Source: Desulfuromonadaceae bacterium UBA2294
GTDB taxonomy: Bacteria; Desulfobacterota; Desulfuromonadia; Desulfuromonadales; UBA2294
Direction: 5' to 3'
Assembly: GCA_002345625.1 (NCBI GenBank)
Contig: DDWE01000144.1
Span: 1-43,941, forward strand
Length of the DNA stretch: 43,941 nucleotides
Part shown: one piece after another, positions 32,560 to 41,988 of the stretch
How positions within the stretch are numbered: the stretch's first letter is position 1
Layout: every line of letters starts with the position of its first letter
Position numbers and translations under genes: made by a program
Notes under the pieces: generated by a model
The model's input: the letters and a program-made list of their open reading frames with translations, nothing else
Database searches by the model: none
What the model was told of the DNA's origin: nothing

Positions 32560-34128
32560 ATGCCTGTCCGCGAATCCACAAAAAATCTGTCTTTGATTCT
32601 GGTTTTGACCCTTTTGGTTGCAGCCACCTGGCTGCCGTTCATGCAGACCCTCTTCCCGCACCTCTCTTACGGCGATGAAGGGTATGTCGTGCAAGGCGCC
32701 TGGCGCATATTTCAGGGACAAATGCCTTTCCGCGATTTTTTCGCCGGAATGCCCGGCGCTTATTATTGGACAGAATTTTTCTTCGAACTGTTCGGGCCGA
32801 CCTTTTTCGCCGTGCGCCTCGGAGTCATGGTCTTGGCGGCACTGGTTCTGCTGACCACCGGCCTGATCCTTCGCCGTCTGGACATCCGCTCGCCTTTGGG
32901 CTATCTGCTGCTCGCAGCCTTTGCCATCCAGTTTGGCGGCCCCTACTGGTTTATCGCCAGTCATCACTGGGTTGCCCTGGCCATGTCTCTGGCCAGCCTG
33001 CTTTTTTTATTACCTCGGGCCGACAACCCCGTCCCGTCGACAGGACGGATCATCACGGCAGGGGTATTTGCCAGTGGAGCGGCACTGACCCTGCAACACC
33101 TTGGCGGTCCATGGATTCTCTGTGTCATGATCGCCGTTCTCGGATTTCCTCGTCCGCTGCGTAGAAAATACATGGTCGGGTTTCTCGGTGGCGTCGCCCT
33201 GATCGCCCTGCCCCTGGCCGGCTACTACGCAGCCAACGTCGGGCTGACTACCCTGTATTACGACCTGGTGACCTTTCCGCTGACCCGCTACCATCTCATC
33301 GAAGCCCACTCAGGCATTGACCTTTCCTATGTCGGCACGATCCTCGACATGATTTCCAGTTCTTGGGCAGACCAGGGTAACCTGCTTAACTGGGTACGCA
33401 TCGTCACGATTACGTCTCTCTTTATCGGCGTAATCTTGGTCTACATTCTCCCTTTTTCAGGCATGGCCGGACTGGCCTATCTCTGGAGAAGCGACAGCAC
33501 GTTACGCCGGCCCGTTTTACTGCTCTTGACTGCTTTTTTCTGCGCACAGTACCTGAAGGTCCTGACCCGAATCATGGATCAGACTTTGGTCTTTGCCGCT
33601 CCCGCCTCATTACTCATCCTGCTTCTGGTCATTGAACAATTGCGCCAGAACGAAGCCTATGGCAAATCGGTTCGGCTCTTTTCAGGGCTGTGGCTGGTTG
33701 TTTTTCTGTGCACCGGTGCGGCGACCACCTCCTACCAACTGCTTGCACCGCGTGCACTTACCCAGACCCCGGCCGGCCCAATTTACAGCCTCGCCCCGGC
33801 AGACCAACAAACTCTGCAGCGGCTCAATTATTTCTTCGCTGAGAAAAAAGCGGCAGGAGAGCCTGTGTTTTGCTATCCCTACGCGCCAATGCTCTATTTC
33901 CTGTTCCATGCAACGAACCCGACACATTATGACACCCTGGTGTACCCAATGGCCACCGACGAGCAACGTGCTGAGGCTATTGAGCAACTTGAGCAGGCTA
34001 AAAACAAATGGGTCATCCTGACTACCGCAGTCGAGAATGACCCATTCATCCACTATCTTGAACAACACTACCGGGTCAGAGAACGGCTCCCTCTCGCCAT
34101 GATTCTGGAAAGAACCTCAAACCCCTGA
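32560..34128 (+). CDS. GT-C/GT39-like membrane glycosyltransferase, paralogue 1
   Basis: A 522-residue protein with about ten membrane helices. The first loop contains SYGDEGYVVQGAWRIFQG and FRDFFAG, whose DE pair matches the catalytic acidic residues of GT39/ArnT-type enzymes using polyprenyl-linked sugars. It is clearly paralogous to the gene at 37087-38670: shared blocks include LFGPTFF, QTPAGP, VFCYxYxxM and YPM near the C-terminus. The start at 32560 aligns with the paralogue; an ATG at 32527 is also in frame, and neither has a clear ribosome-binding site. Its sugar and acceptor are unknown. It ends 14 bases from the convergent TPR gene. Confidence 0.72.
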   Translation: MPVRESTKNLSLILVLTLLVAATWLPFMQTLFPHLSYGDEGYVVQGAWRIFQGQMPFRDFFAGMPGAYYWTEFFFELFGPTFFAVRLGVMVLAALVLLTTGLILRRLDIRSPLGYLLLAAFAIQFGGPYWFIASHHWVALAMSLASLLFLLPRADNPVPSTGRIITAGVFASGAALTLQHLGGPWILCVMIAVLGFPRPLRRKYMVGFLGGVALIALPLAGYYAANVGLTTLYYDLVTFPLTRYHLIEAHSGIDLSYVGTILDMISSSWADQGNLLNWVRIVTITSLFIGVILVYILPFSGMAGLAYLWRSDSTLRRPVLLLLTAFFCAQYLKVLTRIMDQTLVFAAPASLLILLLVIEQLRQNEAYGKSVRLFSGLWLVVFLCTGAATTSYQLLAPRALTQTPAGPIYSLAPADQQTLQRLNYFFAEKKAAGEPVFCYPYAPMLYFLFHATNPTHYDTLVYPMATDEQRAEAIEQLEQAKNKWVILTTAVENDPFIHYLEQHYRVRERLPLAMILERTSNP

Positions 34129-34142
34129 ACGCAGTTTTTTTC

Positions 34143-35822
34143 TTATTGAACCGTACGGAACATGTTCAGGTTATTCAGCGCTTCCCGGTTGGCAGGATCA
34201 AACTTCAGCGCCAATTGCCAACGACTGATCGCCTCAGCACGTTTGCCCTGCAGATAATAGACAACACCCAGACTGTTTTGAATATTACTATTGTCAGGGA
34301 CCAGACGCGTTGCTTCCTGTAAAGCCAATAGTGCCTGATCCAGATCCCCGGTTTCAGCCAACTGTTGTGAATAGCGAATCACGCTCTCCGCATAATAGCC
34401 GCCCATGGCGTTTGTAAGCTCGGGGCGGACCTGAAGACCCCTTTTATAGTAGCGGACAGACGCCGCGTAGCGTTTCTGGGCATAGGCAATTTTCCCGCCT
34501 TCAAAAAGTGCGAGATCAAACCCGGGCTGGAACTTCAGCACAGCGTCGATGTAGGTAGCGGTGTCAACCCAGCTCGCGGCGCGAGCGTAAGTCTGGACTG
34601 AATTCGCCAGAACAATGACAACCACTACCCCGACGCCGAAGTGCCGCATCGGTCGCCAGTGTGTCAACAGACTTGCAATCAGAACAGCCATCCCCAAAGC
34701 GGCAAGATAGACTGATTTCTCCGCCATCAGGTAAGAGTTATAAGCCCCGACGTTAAACGTCACAGCGAGCCAGCCGACATACCACATCAACCAGAAAAAA
34801 AGATCTTTACGGGAACGCCAGAGCCATATGGCCACCCCGGAGAAACAGAAGAGGGAAACAATGCCCCACCAGAAAGCGGGACGACCAGAGGCAAACATCC
34901 CCTGCTCATACAGGTAGACCGTCGCGGAAGCATCCTGCCAAAAGAAGATGCGTAGATGCCCCCAACATTGAAAGCCGACCGCACTTAAAAGGCTCAGCGG
35001 ACTCAACGATCCCGTCGGCAGAGCCCCGACAATCAGGTGTCGGGCAACAAGATACACCATCGAAATTGCCCCGAAAAGAGACACCCCGATAAATCGCTGA
35101 GAAACAGAAGGGGGATCTTTTCGCGTCATTTCATACATCAGAAGAATGAACGGCAGGACAACGATCCCCTCCTGAAAAAAGAGCCCCACAACAAAAAAAA
35201 GGGCAGCCCGTTTCTTGTTGTGACTCAAGTATGATCCGAAAGCTAAAAGAGCGAACAGGGCGGCAAGAATATAAGAGTCAGAATAGACCCAGTAGACGGC
35301 CTCGGCCCGTGCCGGCAGCGAGGCGTAGAGCAGCGTCGACAGAAACGATACCAGGACATCCCCGGTCAGTTTACGAACGACCAAAAAGCCGAGGACGACA
35401 ACGATTCCGTTCAGAAAGAGGTTGACCGCCTTGTATCCTGCAGGCGATTCTCCAAACAGAAAGAATTCGACCGTATGAAGAGAGGAAAGAAGCGGTCGAT
35501 AATATTTCAGGGCCCCAAGCTTCAACCCCTCGCCCACATCTCCCGTTGTGCCAAGAACCAGTGGTTCCATGAAAAATTTCGGAATATTTCCGAAATTCCG
35601 GATCATGGGGTCTTCCAGGATGACCCCGGTTGAGTCCCAGACGAAATCGTTGCCTAACGTCTTTGCGTAGATCAACATTGAATAGGAAAAGAGAAAAAGA
35701 GTGCAACACAGCAGGATTTTTTTTGATCCAGTACCACTTAAATCAAGGTTTTTCAGCCATACCAACATGTTTCGCCCGTTTCCCCTGCAAATCGATTTAA
35801 AGGCTAGCGTGTCCCAAATCAT
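34143..35822 (-). CDS. Membrane protein with C-terminal TPR repeats (TMTC-like)
   Basis: A 559-residue protein with about ten membrane helices (to about residue 415) followed by tetratricopeptide repeats (about 440-555; repeats seen at IAYAQKRYAASVRYYKRGLQ, GDLDQALLALQEATRLVPDN and GKRAEAISRWQLALKFDPAN). An early loop contains NDFVWDS and YYRPL, as in the GT-C-like membrane-plus-TPR proteins related to eukaryotic TMTC O-mannosyltransferases. The start at 35822 has GAGG seven bases upstream. It could glycosylate proteins or assemble glycan; this is inferred from architecture only. The partner gene downstream is convergent with no terminator seen between. Confidence 0.72.
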   Translation of the reverse strand: MIWDTLAFKSICRGNGRNMLVWLKNLDLSGTGSKKILLCCTLFLFSYSMLIYAKTLGNDFVWDSTGVILEDPMIRNFGNIPKFFMEPLVLGTTGDVGEGLKLGALKYYRPLLSSLHTVEFFLFGESPAGYKAVNLFLNGIVVVLGFLVVRKLTGDVLVSFLSTLLYASLPARAEAVYWVYSDSYILAALFALLAFGSYLSHNKKRAALFFVVGLFFQEGIVVLPFILLMYEMTRKDPPSVSQRFIGVSLFGAISMVYLVARHLIVGALPTGSLSPLSLLSAVGFQCWGHLRIFFWQDASATVYLYEQGMFASGRPAFWWGIVSLFCFSGVAIWLWRSRKDLFFWLMWYVGWLAVTFNVGAYNSYLMAEKSVYLAALGMAVLIASLLTHWRPMRHFGVGVVVVIVLANSVQTYARAASWVDTATYIDAVLKFQPGFDLALFEGGKIAYAQKRYAASVRYYKRGLQVRPELTNAMGGYYAESVIRYSQQLAETGDLDQALLALQEATRLVPDNSNIQNSLGVVYYLQGKRAEAISRWQLALKFDPANREALNNLNMFRTVQ

Positions 35823-35879
35823 GAACAGTCCTCAACGCATCCGGAACGATACGGTTGAACTGCCCGAATTGAGACCAGG

Positions 35880-37001
35880 TCAGGCATAAAACCGTTCAAC
35901 GATTCCGGCAATCCGCTCAACCTCGGTCAGACCGGGCCACAGGGGCAGACGCAAAAGGCGCTCGGACAAGACCTCCGTGTTGGGTAATGCGCCGCATTGC
36001 CGGGCGTACTTCCGGCCAGCCGGGGACGAATGCAACGGCACATAATGAAACACCGAATGCACCCCTGCCGCTTTCAGTGCGGAGATCAATGCCGTCCGCC
36101 TGGCAGGTGAATCGAGCAGCAGATAGTACATATGGGCGTTGTGTTCGCAGTGAGCCGGGATGATCGGCCGACGGACTTTTTCACGTGCTTCAAGGGCAAA
36201 GAAGGCCTTGTGATAATCCTCCCAGATCGACAGCCGTCGGGCAGTAATGGATTCGGCTTCTTCCATTTGCGCACAAAGAAAAGCGGCAATAACTTCGCCC
36301 GGCAGGTAACTGGACCCGACATCGACCCATGTGTATTTATCGACCTCACCACGAAAAAACTGGCTGCGATTGGTCCCCTTCTCACGAATGACTTCCGCCC
36401 GCTGAGCCAGCTCCGGGCGGTTCACCAGCAAGCCTCCCCCTTCACCGGAGATAATATTCTTTGTTTCGTGGAAGCTGAGACAACCAAGGTCGCCGATACT
36501 GCCGAGAGGTTGACCTTTGTAGGTGGCCATAATCCCTTGCGCAGCATCTTCAATCACCAGAAGGTTGTGCCGTTTGGCAACCGCACAGATAACGTCCATC
36601 TCACACCCGACCCCGGCATAGTGTACGGGGACAATGGCGCGTGTTCTTGGTGTGATCGCCGCCTCAATCAGGGTTTCATCAATATTTAGTGTGTCTTGTC
36701 GAATATCGACAAACACCGGAACTGCGCCGCGCAGTACGAAAGCATTGGCCGTCGACACAAAGGTGTATGACGGCATGATCACTTCGTCACCCGGTTGCAG
36801 ATCAGCGAGCAAGGCCGCCATCTCAAGTGCTGCAGTGCAGGAATGGGTCAACAGAGCCCGCACGCACCCGGACTGGGCCTCCAGCCAGGCATGACAGCGT
36901 TTTGTAAACGAGCCATCGCCGGCAAGCTGACCGCGATGATGCGCTTCACTGATATAAAAAAGCTCTTTGCCGGTCATAAACGGCTTGTTAAATGGCAGCA
37001 T
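35880..37001 (-). CDS. wecE: dTDP-4-amino-4,6-dideoxygalactose transaminase (WecE family)
   Basis: A PLP aminotransferase that makes dTDP-Fuc4N (4-amino-4,6-dideoxygalactose) from the 4-keto sugar. The 373 residues track the E. coli WecE sequence closely: LPFNKPFMTGKEL opening, PGDEVIMPSYTFVSTANAFV, the PLP lysine K181 in SFHETKNIISGEGGG, KGTNRSQFFRGEVDKYTW and VFHYVPLHSSPAG. It lies 57 bases after the TPR gene start, in the minus-strand glycan genes. The presence of this enzyme suggests an amino-dideoxy sugar in the surface polymer, usually acetylated or otherwise acylated, but no acyltransferase is seen in the window. Confidence 0.9.
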   Translation of the reverse strand: MLPFNKPFMTGKELFYISEAHHRGQLAGDGSFTKRCHAWLEAQSGCVRALLTHSCTAALEMAALLADLQPGDEVIMPSYTFVSTANAFVLRGAVPVFVDIRQDTLNIDETLIEAAITPRTRAIVPVHYAGVGCEMDVICAVAKRHNLLVIEDAAQGIMATYKGQPLGSIGDLGCLSFHETKNIISGEGGGLLVNRPELAQRAEVIREKGTNRSQFFRGEVDKYTWVDVGSSYLPGEVIAAFLCAQMEEAESITARRLSIWEDYHKAFFALEAREKVRRPIIPAHCEHNAHMYYLLLDSPARRTALISALKAAGVHSVFHYVPLHSSPAGRKYARQCGALPNTEVLSERLLRLPLWPGLTEVERIAGIVERFYA

Positions 37002-37086
37002 GCGGCACTACGTCCTTTCACCAGGCGAGAATGGGCCATCAGGTCTTGCGGCGACACGGACCTTCCTCGCCTGAATTCGGTGCGCG

Positions 37087-38670
37087 TTACTGTGCACGGC
37101 GTTCCATGATTGCGGCATATTTGAAACGTGCCTTGATTTCATAATTCCGGGCAAGGTAATCCTTGAGAGGATCCCCCTCTGGCGATAGATAGTCCCAGAT
37201 GACCCAACGCGTCCGATCTGCCTCCAGTAACTCTCTGGCGTGAAGGAGTTGCTCGCGGGTATTCATCGGGTAAGTCAATAAATCGTAAGGGGTTGGATTG
37301 TCAGCCTGCAATAAGAAATAGAACATCGCCATATAGGTGTAACAAAACACCTTCTCCCCCGGTTGGAGTCGCGGGCGCAGGAACGCCATGGTCCCCTCTA
37401 TCGTCTTGGCATGGCCAACGATCGTTGATCCGACCGGTCCCGCCGGGGTCTGCGTCACCACGCGCGGGGCAAGGAGCCCCAACAGACCGTAGCCGATAAC
37501 AACGGTGACAAATACGGCCAGCCAGCACCGGACCAGCCACTTTCTGGTTTTGGTCAGGACGATGCCCACTCCACTGTCGCTAGAGTACAAATAGAGAATA
37601 ATCACAAGAACAGCGGCTGGCGCAGCAAAAACCAGCGTGGAGTCGGAGGGGCGATGTAACGCTCCAAAATAACTGGCAATAAAGAAGGCTGTCAGCGCCG
37701 CCGATTTATGTTTGCACAGACAACGACTCCGCCACAGAGCGCCCAGAGCCAGGCTCCCAAGGATAGGAAGCAGAAACATGACGAGTTGCCCAAGGTACCC
37801 CGTATGCCACGCAAAAATCCGCACCCAGTCGACGAACGTTTCGCGAAACAGCCACGTCGAGTGGGTACCCGCCCAGTTTTTCAAGATCGCACTGAGAATG
37901 GTCCCATGATGGGATGCCATCTTGTGATACTGGGTCAGGGGGAATTCGATCAGATCGTAGATAAGGGAATCCCAGCCGACAATCAGGACAAAGCCGACAA
38001 CCAATGGGAGGGTGACGATTAAAACGCCCCCCCAGAACCAGGATAGGGCACGCAATCCTTTCCCGGGGCGCGTCAGCAACAGGGCGATGGAGGCGGCGAG
38101 AATCCACAATCCGCCTTTGTGTTGCATAGTAAACGCGGCAAGCGCAGCGAACCCCCCAGAGACCGCCATTTTTCCATAGAACGCAGGCGCCTCCTCGTCC
38201 GTCAGCAAATAGACCAGGCTGAAAAGACAAAGAGCCAGTACCAGCCAGTGGTAACTGGCCAAAAACCAGCTATAGCCTGCATAGTAGGCAAGATAGGCTG
38301 CTGCCATCACATACGGGGTCAGTCTGCGGACCCCGAACCGCTGCAGCGCCCACCACGTTCCGGCCAGAATCATGACCGCAGTCAAGATCACCCCGACACG
38401 CAGAATAAAGAACGTCGGACCGAACAGGGTAAACAACAGGGCATAAAAATAGTATGAGCCGGGAGTGACCGGGTTGAAGAAATCCCGATAGGGGACTTCG
38501 CCCTGAAATATCCTGCGGGCCGACTCGGCGACGAGCCCTTCGTCACCATAGGAAAAGTTCGGATTCAGGATATCCATTTCAATAGACCAAAAAATGACCG
38601 CAAGTAACGCGACCCCGGCCAACCCCAGCAAGAACCCGTATCGATGGAGATCGGCTTTGCTCTCATTCAT
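37087..38670 (-). CDS. GT-C/GT39-like membrane glycosyltransferase, paralogue 2
   Basis: A 527-residue polytopic protein paralogous to the plus-strand gene at 32560-34128. It shares SYGDEGLVAESARRIFQG and YRDFFNP with the DE pair in the first loop, LFGPTFFILRVGV, QTPAGP, FCYTYMAMFYFL, NPTPYDLLTYPM and a final IMER. The start at 38670 has TGGAG about ten bases upstream; an ATG 24 bases further is less likely. About ten membrane helices are seen. The paralogues are diverged over the middle region, so they likely transfer different sugars or use different acceptors. Confidence 0.72.
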   Translation of the reverse strand: MNESKADLHRYGFLLGLAGVALLAVIFWSIEMDILNPNFSYGDEGLVAESARRIFQGEVPYRDFFNPVTPGSYYFYALLFTLFGPTFFILRVGVILTAVMILAGTWWALQRFGVRRLTPYVMAAAYLAYYAGYSWFLASYHWLVLALCLFSLVYLLTDEEAPAFYGKMAVSGGFAALAAFTMQHKGGLWILAASIALLLTRPGKGLRALSWFWGGVLIVTLPLVVGFVLIVGWDSLIYDLIEFPLTQYHKMASHHGTILSAILKNWAGTHSTWLFRETFVDWVRIFAWHTGYLGQLVMFLLPILGSLALGALWRSRCLCKHKSAALTAFFIASYFGALHRPSDSTLVFAAPAAVLVIILYLYSSDSGVGIVLTKTRKWLVRCWLAVFVTVVIGYGLLGLLAPRVVTQTPAGPVGSTIVGHAKTIEGTMAFLRPRLQPGEKVFCYTYMAMFYFLLQADNPTPYDLLTYPMNTREQLLHARELLEADRTRWVIWDYLSPEGDPLKDYLARNYEIKARFKYAAIMERRAQ

Positions 38671-38849
38671 CACAAAAACTCCACAAGATCTCAACTGCCG
38701 CTAAAAAAGAGGTGACATTGATAAGGATTATCCCGACGTTCCGAAATCAACACAGACGAATCAGACCAGCACTCTCCATAAAGAGTCAGGAGGGACTCAG
38801 CCCGACCATATTCCCGGCATCAATGTACCGCACCCCGTTCTGGGGCAGT

Positions 38850-39797
38850 CTACCGTTGAGGTTCAAGCGCCGCCCACATTTTACGCAGGCCATCAGACAA
38901 CGAATGGCTTGGCTTCCAACCGCAATTCTTCTGAATCTTGTCGATATTGAGGATATTACACGGGACGTCAAATTTGCGAGACGGGTCATAGGTGACACGA
39001 CAGTTGAGCCCGGTCACATCCTGAATGGTTGTCAAAAGGTCCGTCAGGCTGACACCGACACCGGAACCGAGATTGTAGACACCCGAAGGGACCCCCACCT
39101 CAAGAATCGATTCGACCGCAAGGGCGACATCCGCTTCGTAGATGTAATCGCGAACCACCGAACCATCGCCCCAGATAGAAATTGTTTCGCCGTGCAACGC
39201 CTTGTGTAAAAAGACCCCCACCGCGCCCTGCGGGCGTTCGACGCTTTGACTTTCGCCAAAAGGGTTGGCCAGTCGCAAAATGGCATAATCCAATCCGTAA
39301 TTGTGCCCGAATAAACGGATATATTTTTCGATCATCAGCTTGGACACCCCGTACGAGGCAATGGGCTCGGTCGGGTCGGTTTCTAACAGGGGGCCGTTTT
39401 GGGCGGCGACACCGTATACGGTTCCACCAGACGACGCAAAGAGCAGGCGTTGGCCGGGCTGCTCACGCATCAGCTCGAGCAGACGCACAGTGGGCATAAC
39501 GTTGGTCTCGATATCGTAGTGGATATCATTCATTGACGACTGCGGAATTGTCGTACCAATAAAATGCAGAACGGTTGGTATGCCATTCACCGCACGCCTC
39601 AGATCGCCCACATTCATGAAGTCGCCGGTCATCAGTTCGATTTTTTGAAGGACATCTCGCAATCGCCAGGTGTCGACGCCCTCTTTGTCAAAAACACGAA
39701 CTTTCCAGCCGGTCGACACCAGTCGACGGACAACCACCGAACCGAGGAAACCGCAGCCACCAAGGATTACGCAGTGTTTGTCAGTTTTATGTTGCAT
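38850..39797 (-). CDS. NAD-dependent sugar epimerase/dehydratase (extended SDR)
   Basis: A nucleotide-sugar modifying enzyme of 315 residues. The N-terminal Rossmann motif is GGCGFLG, and the catalytic SYGVSKLMIEKY gives the Y-x-x-x-K pair, preceded by the serines of LLFASSGGTVYG. It resembles UDP-glucose/GlcNAc 4-epimerases. The start at 39797 has a weak AAAGG site and overlaps the glycosyltransferase gene upstream by 11 bases. It ends 179 bases before the membrane glycosyltransferase gene; that gap holds no clear gene or terminator. The substrate cannot be fixed from sequence. Confidence 0.87.
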   Translation of the reverse strand: MQHKTDKHCVILGGCGFLGSVVVRRLVSTGWKVRVFDKEGVDTWRLRDVLQKIELMTGDFMNVGDLRRAVNGIPTVLHFIGTTIPQSSMNDIHYDIETNVMPTVRLLELMREQPGQRLLFASSGGTVYGVAAQNGPLLETDPTEPIASYGVSKLMIEKYIRLFGHNYGLDYAILRLANPFGESQSVERPQGAVGVFLHKALHGETISIWGDGSVVRDYIYEADVALAVESILEVGVPSGVYNLGSGVGVSLTDLLTTIQDVTGLNCRVTYDPSRKFDVPCNILNIDKIQKNCGWKPSHSLSDGLRKMWAALEPQR

Positions 39798-40755
39798 CAC
39801 TTGGCCTTTCACGCCGAATCTCGCGGATAACATAATTTGGTGCCCGGTTGGTGTTCATCAGAATACGGCCGATATACTCGCCGATCAGGCCAAGAAAAGC
39901 GATCTGCGCCCCACCAAGCACCATAACAACCACGATCAGCGAAGTCCACCCTTGCACCGGCTCACCGAAAAACAGTTTGTTAATCACGATAAAAACAGCC
40001 AGCACAAACCCGACAAATGAACTTATAAAACCAACAATTGAAGCGACCTGAAGAGGACGAATCGAAAAGTTCACCAACAGATTGATCCCATGCGTGATGA
40101 GTTTAAAAAAGGTGTATTGCGATTCAAATTCTGATTTGGGGTTTTGCACCGTTACGCCGCCAACATTGGCCGTCGTCCAGCTGATAAAACCATCGAGGTA
40201 GATGTAGGAGGTGTTATATTGAACGACTTCGGCGACGACCCAGGAACGAATGGCGCGAAAACTGCTGAAATTCCCCTTAAGGGCCGTTGCCAGAATTTTA
40301 CGTGACAGCCACTTACTGAAGTCAGAGGTCAAATTGCGGAACAGACTATGGGGGCGCTTGTTCGGGAGCCCATAGACGACATCAAACCCTTCATTAATTT
40401 TTTCGACCAGACTTGAAATCTCCTCCGGCGGATGTTGAAGGTCCTGGTCGAGGGTGATGATCAGGTCACCCCGCGCCTGCGCCAGGCCAGCCAGAGTGGC
40501 GTTGTGCTGGCCAAAATTACGACTCAACTGGACCAGACAAACTTCCGGCATACGTTGCTGCAATTGCCGAATCACTGCGCAGCTGTCATCCCGACTACCG
40601 TCATCAACCAGTATAATTTCGTAGGTCCCGAACGTACAACCCACCGGGGCAAGCCTGGCACATAACGCCTCGACCATGCGCGCACCATTGTAGATCGGAA
40701 CAACAAAAGAGATTTCCAGCGAATCACTTCCCTTTACCACACGATTATCATTCAT
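39787..40755 (-). CDS. Family-2 glycosyltransferase with two C-terminal membrane helices (GtrB/ArnC type)
   Basis: A 322-residue enzyme expected to load a sugar from a nucleotide donor onto undecaprenyl phosphate at the inner membrane. The GT-A fold shows ISFVVPIYNGARMV, LVDDGSRDDS, the donor-site TLDQDLQHPPEE and the acceptor region with YLDGFISW. Two hydrophobic helices (about 235-262 and 272-300) anchor it, as in DPM1-like GtrB and ArnC. It starts in a TGATG junction with the GtrA gene, so both are translated together, the classic GtrA-GtrB pair. Confidence 0.9.
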   Translation of the reverse strand: MNDNRVVKGSDSLEISFVVPIYNGARMVEALCARLAPVGCTFGTYEIILVDDGSRDDSCAVIRQLQQRMPEVCLVQLSRNFGQHNATLAGLAQARGDLIITLDQDLQHPPEEISSLVEKINEGFDVVYGLPNKRPHSLFRNLTSDFSKWLSRKILATALKGNFSSFRAIRSWVVAEVVQYNTSYIYLDGFISWTTANVGGVTVQNPKSEFESQYTFFKLITHGINLLVNFSIRPLQVASIVGFISSFVGFVLAVFIVINKLFFGEPVQGWTSLIVVVMVLGGAQIAFLGLIGEYIGRILMNTNRAPNYVIREIRRERPSDAT

Positions 40756-41147
40756 CAGGGGACCTTTTCGTCACTCGCATCAGCTCTAAAGACAACGAAT
40801 TTTAAGACAACAAAAGCAAGCACCGCCATGGGAGGCACTAATATCGCCCCGGCCAGATAACTGTTGACCCCGTAACGAACCAGAAGATCGAGAGCTGCTA
40901 TATTGGCAAAATACAGGCTGGTCCAGCTCAATACATAACGGCGAAATGCATGGCCACTACGGTTACCAAAAACATAACGGCCATGTGTCTGATAATTGAA
41001 CGTTACACCGAAGACAAAAGATAATGTTGCCGCCGTTACGTGCCATAATCCAGCATAGATCAACAGTGCATAAACACCGTAATTCACTGCGGTATTCAAA
41101 CCCCCGACAACAATAAACCTTATGAATTTGTGCGTTTCCTGCTTCAC
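40755..41147 (-). CDS. GtrA-family membrane protein
   Basis: A small membrane protein of 130 residues with four predicted helices and the family features FIRFIVVGGLNTAVNYGVY near the N-terminus and FNYQTHGRYVFG in the loop. GtrA proteins are thought to flip polyprenyl-linked monosaccharides across the inner membrane for use by GT-C enzymes such as the two found in this locus. It overlaps the GtrB-type gene by one base (TGATG) and starts seven bases after the preceding glycosyltransferase gene. Confidence 0.88.
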   Translation of the reverse strand: MKQETHKFIRFIVVGGLNTAVNYGVYALLIYAGLWHVTAATLSFVFGVTFNYQTHGRYVFGNRSGHAFRRYVLSWTSLYFANIAALDLLVRYGVNSYLAGAILVPPMAVLAFVVLKFVVFRADASDEKVP

Positions 41148-41154
41148 TTTCAGG

Positions 41155-41973
41155 CTATTTTCTGATTTTGTCGAGGTAAAAGAAAAACAGCTTTTTTTTC
41201 AAGCCAACCATCAAATTACTAATCTTAATACGGGCAACATCACCCCTCGTCAATCGAATACCTTGCTTTTGAGCAATCCCTTTAAATTCAGTCTCAAGCG
41301 ATTTAAAAATCCTTGCAGTATTATTGGATCGGTGGAAACGAATCGCCACCAAAGCCTCCGGGATAAAGATGACATTTTTCCCTTTCCCGATAGCGATCGA
41401 AAAGTCAACATCACAAGAATTGGGGAAGGAGCTATCGTATCGGATATCAGCGAGAGCGCTTGTCCTGATCAGCAAAGGAACCCCGTATAAATTTCTGCCA
41501 GAAATGATGGATCTTCGGGCGATAATGTCACTGTCAACCAGACCGGAAAGGCCGAAATGCCTCCGGGCAATCAACTTATCGTCCTCATCCACAAATAATG
41601 TCTCACAATAAATCGCAGGCACTTCGGTGTGAGTCTTTGCGATGTTATAAGCCGCGGCCAAGGCAATGTCCGCACAGAGAAAATCGTCATGAGAAAGGAC
41701 CAGATAGTATTCTGTTTCAACATCATCTAGACAAGCGTTGAAGTTGCCCAACATCCCGATATTTTTGGGTCTCGGGCAGAAAACAACCCGATCATCCGCA
41801 AGGTACCGAGTCACAATCTCCCGCGTGTTATCCGTCGAGCAGTTATCCACGATCACGAGCCGAAAATCGCGAAAGGTCTGACACAGAACAGACTCAATCG
41901 CCCGTCCGATGAATCGTGCGCCATTCCACACCGGGATAAAGACTGTTATTTTCTGAATTTCATTTCCCGGCAT
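41155..41973 (-). CDS. Family-2 glycosyltransferase
   Basis: A soluble or peripheral enzyme of 272 residues with the GT-A opening ITVFIPVWNGARFIGRAIESVL, LVIVDNCSTDNT and the metal-binding LSHDDFL motif (DxD variant HDD). A central SSFPNSCDVDFSIAIG segment resembles the acceptor-side helix with ED/VD. There are no membrane helices. It lies 15 bases after the CmcI-type gene and seven before the GtrA gene. It likely adds a sugar during repeat-unit assembly; specificity is unknown. The A+T content is clearly higher than in the Sec island. Confidence 0.88.
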   Translation of the reverse strand: MPGNEIQKITVFIPVWNGARFIGRAIESVLCQTFRDFRLVIVDNCSTDNTREIVTRYLADDRVVFCPRPKNIGMLGNFNACLDDVETEYYLVLSHDDFLCADIALAAAYNIAKTHTEVPAIYCETLFVDEDDKLIARRHFGLSGLVDSDIIARRSIISGRNLYGVPLLIRTSALADIRYDSSFPNSCDVDFSIAIGKGKNVIFIPEALVAIRFHRSNNTARIFKSLETEFKGIAQKQGIRLTRGDVARIKISNLMVGLKKKLFFFYLDKIRK

Positions 41974-41988
41974 TGCGGATAAAATCTC

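Noticed and set aside
38786..38849. Open frame continuing past the epimerase stop
   Set aside because: A short tail in another frame remains open for about 20 codons, but the epimerase already has a full-length fold and no start or ribosome-binding site supports a separate gene.
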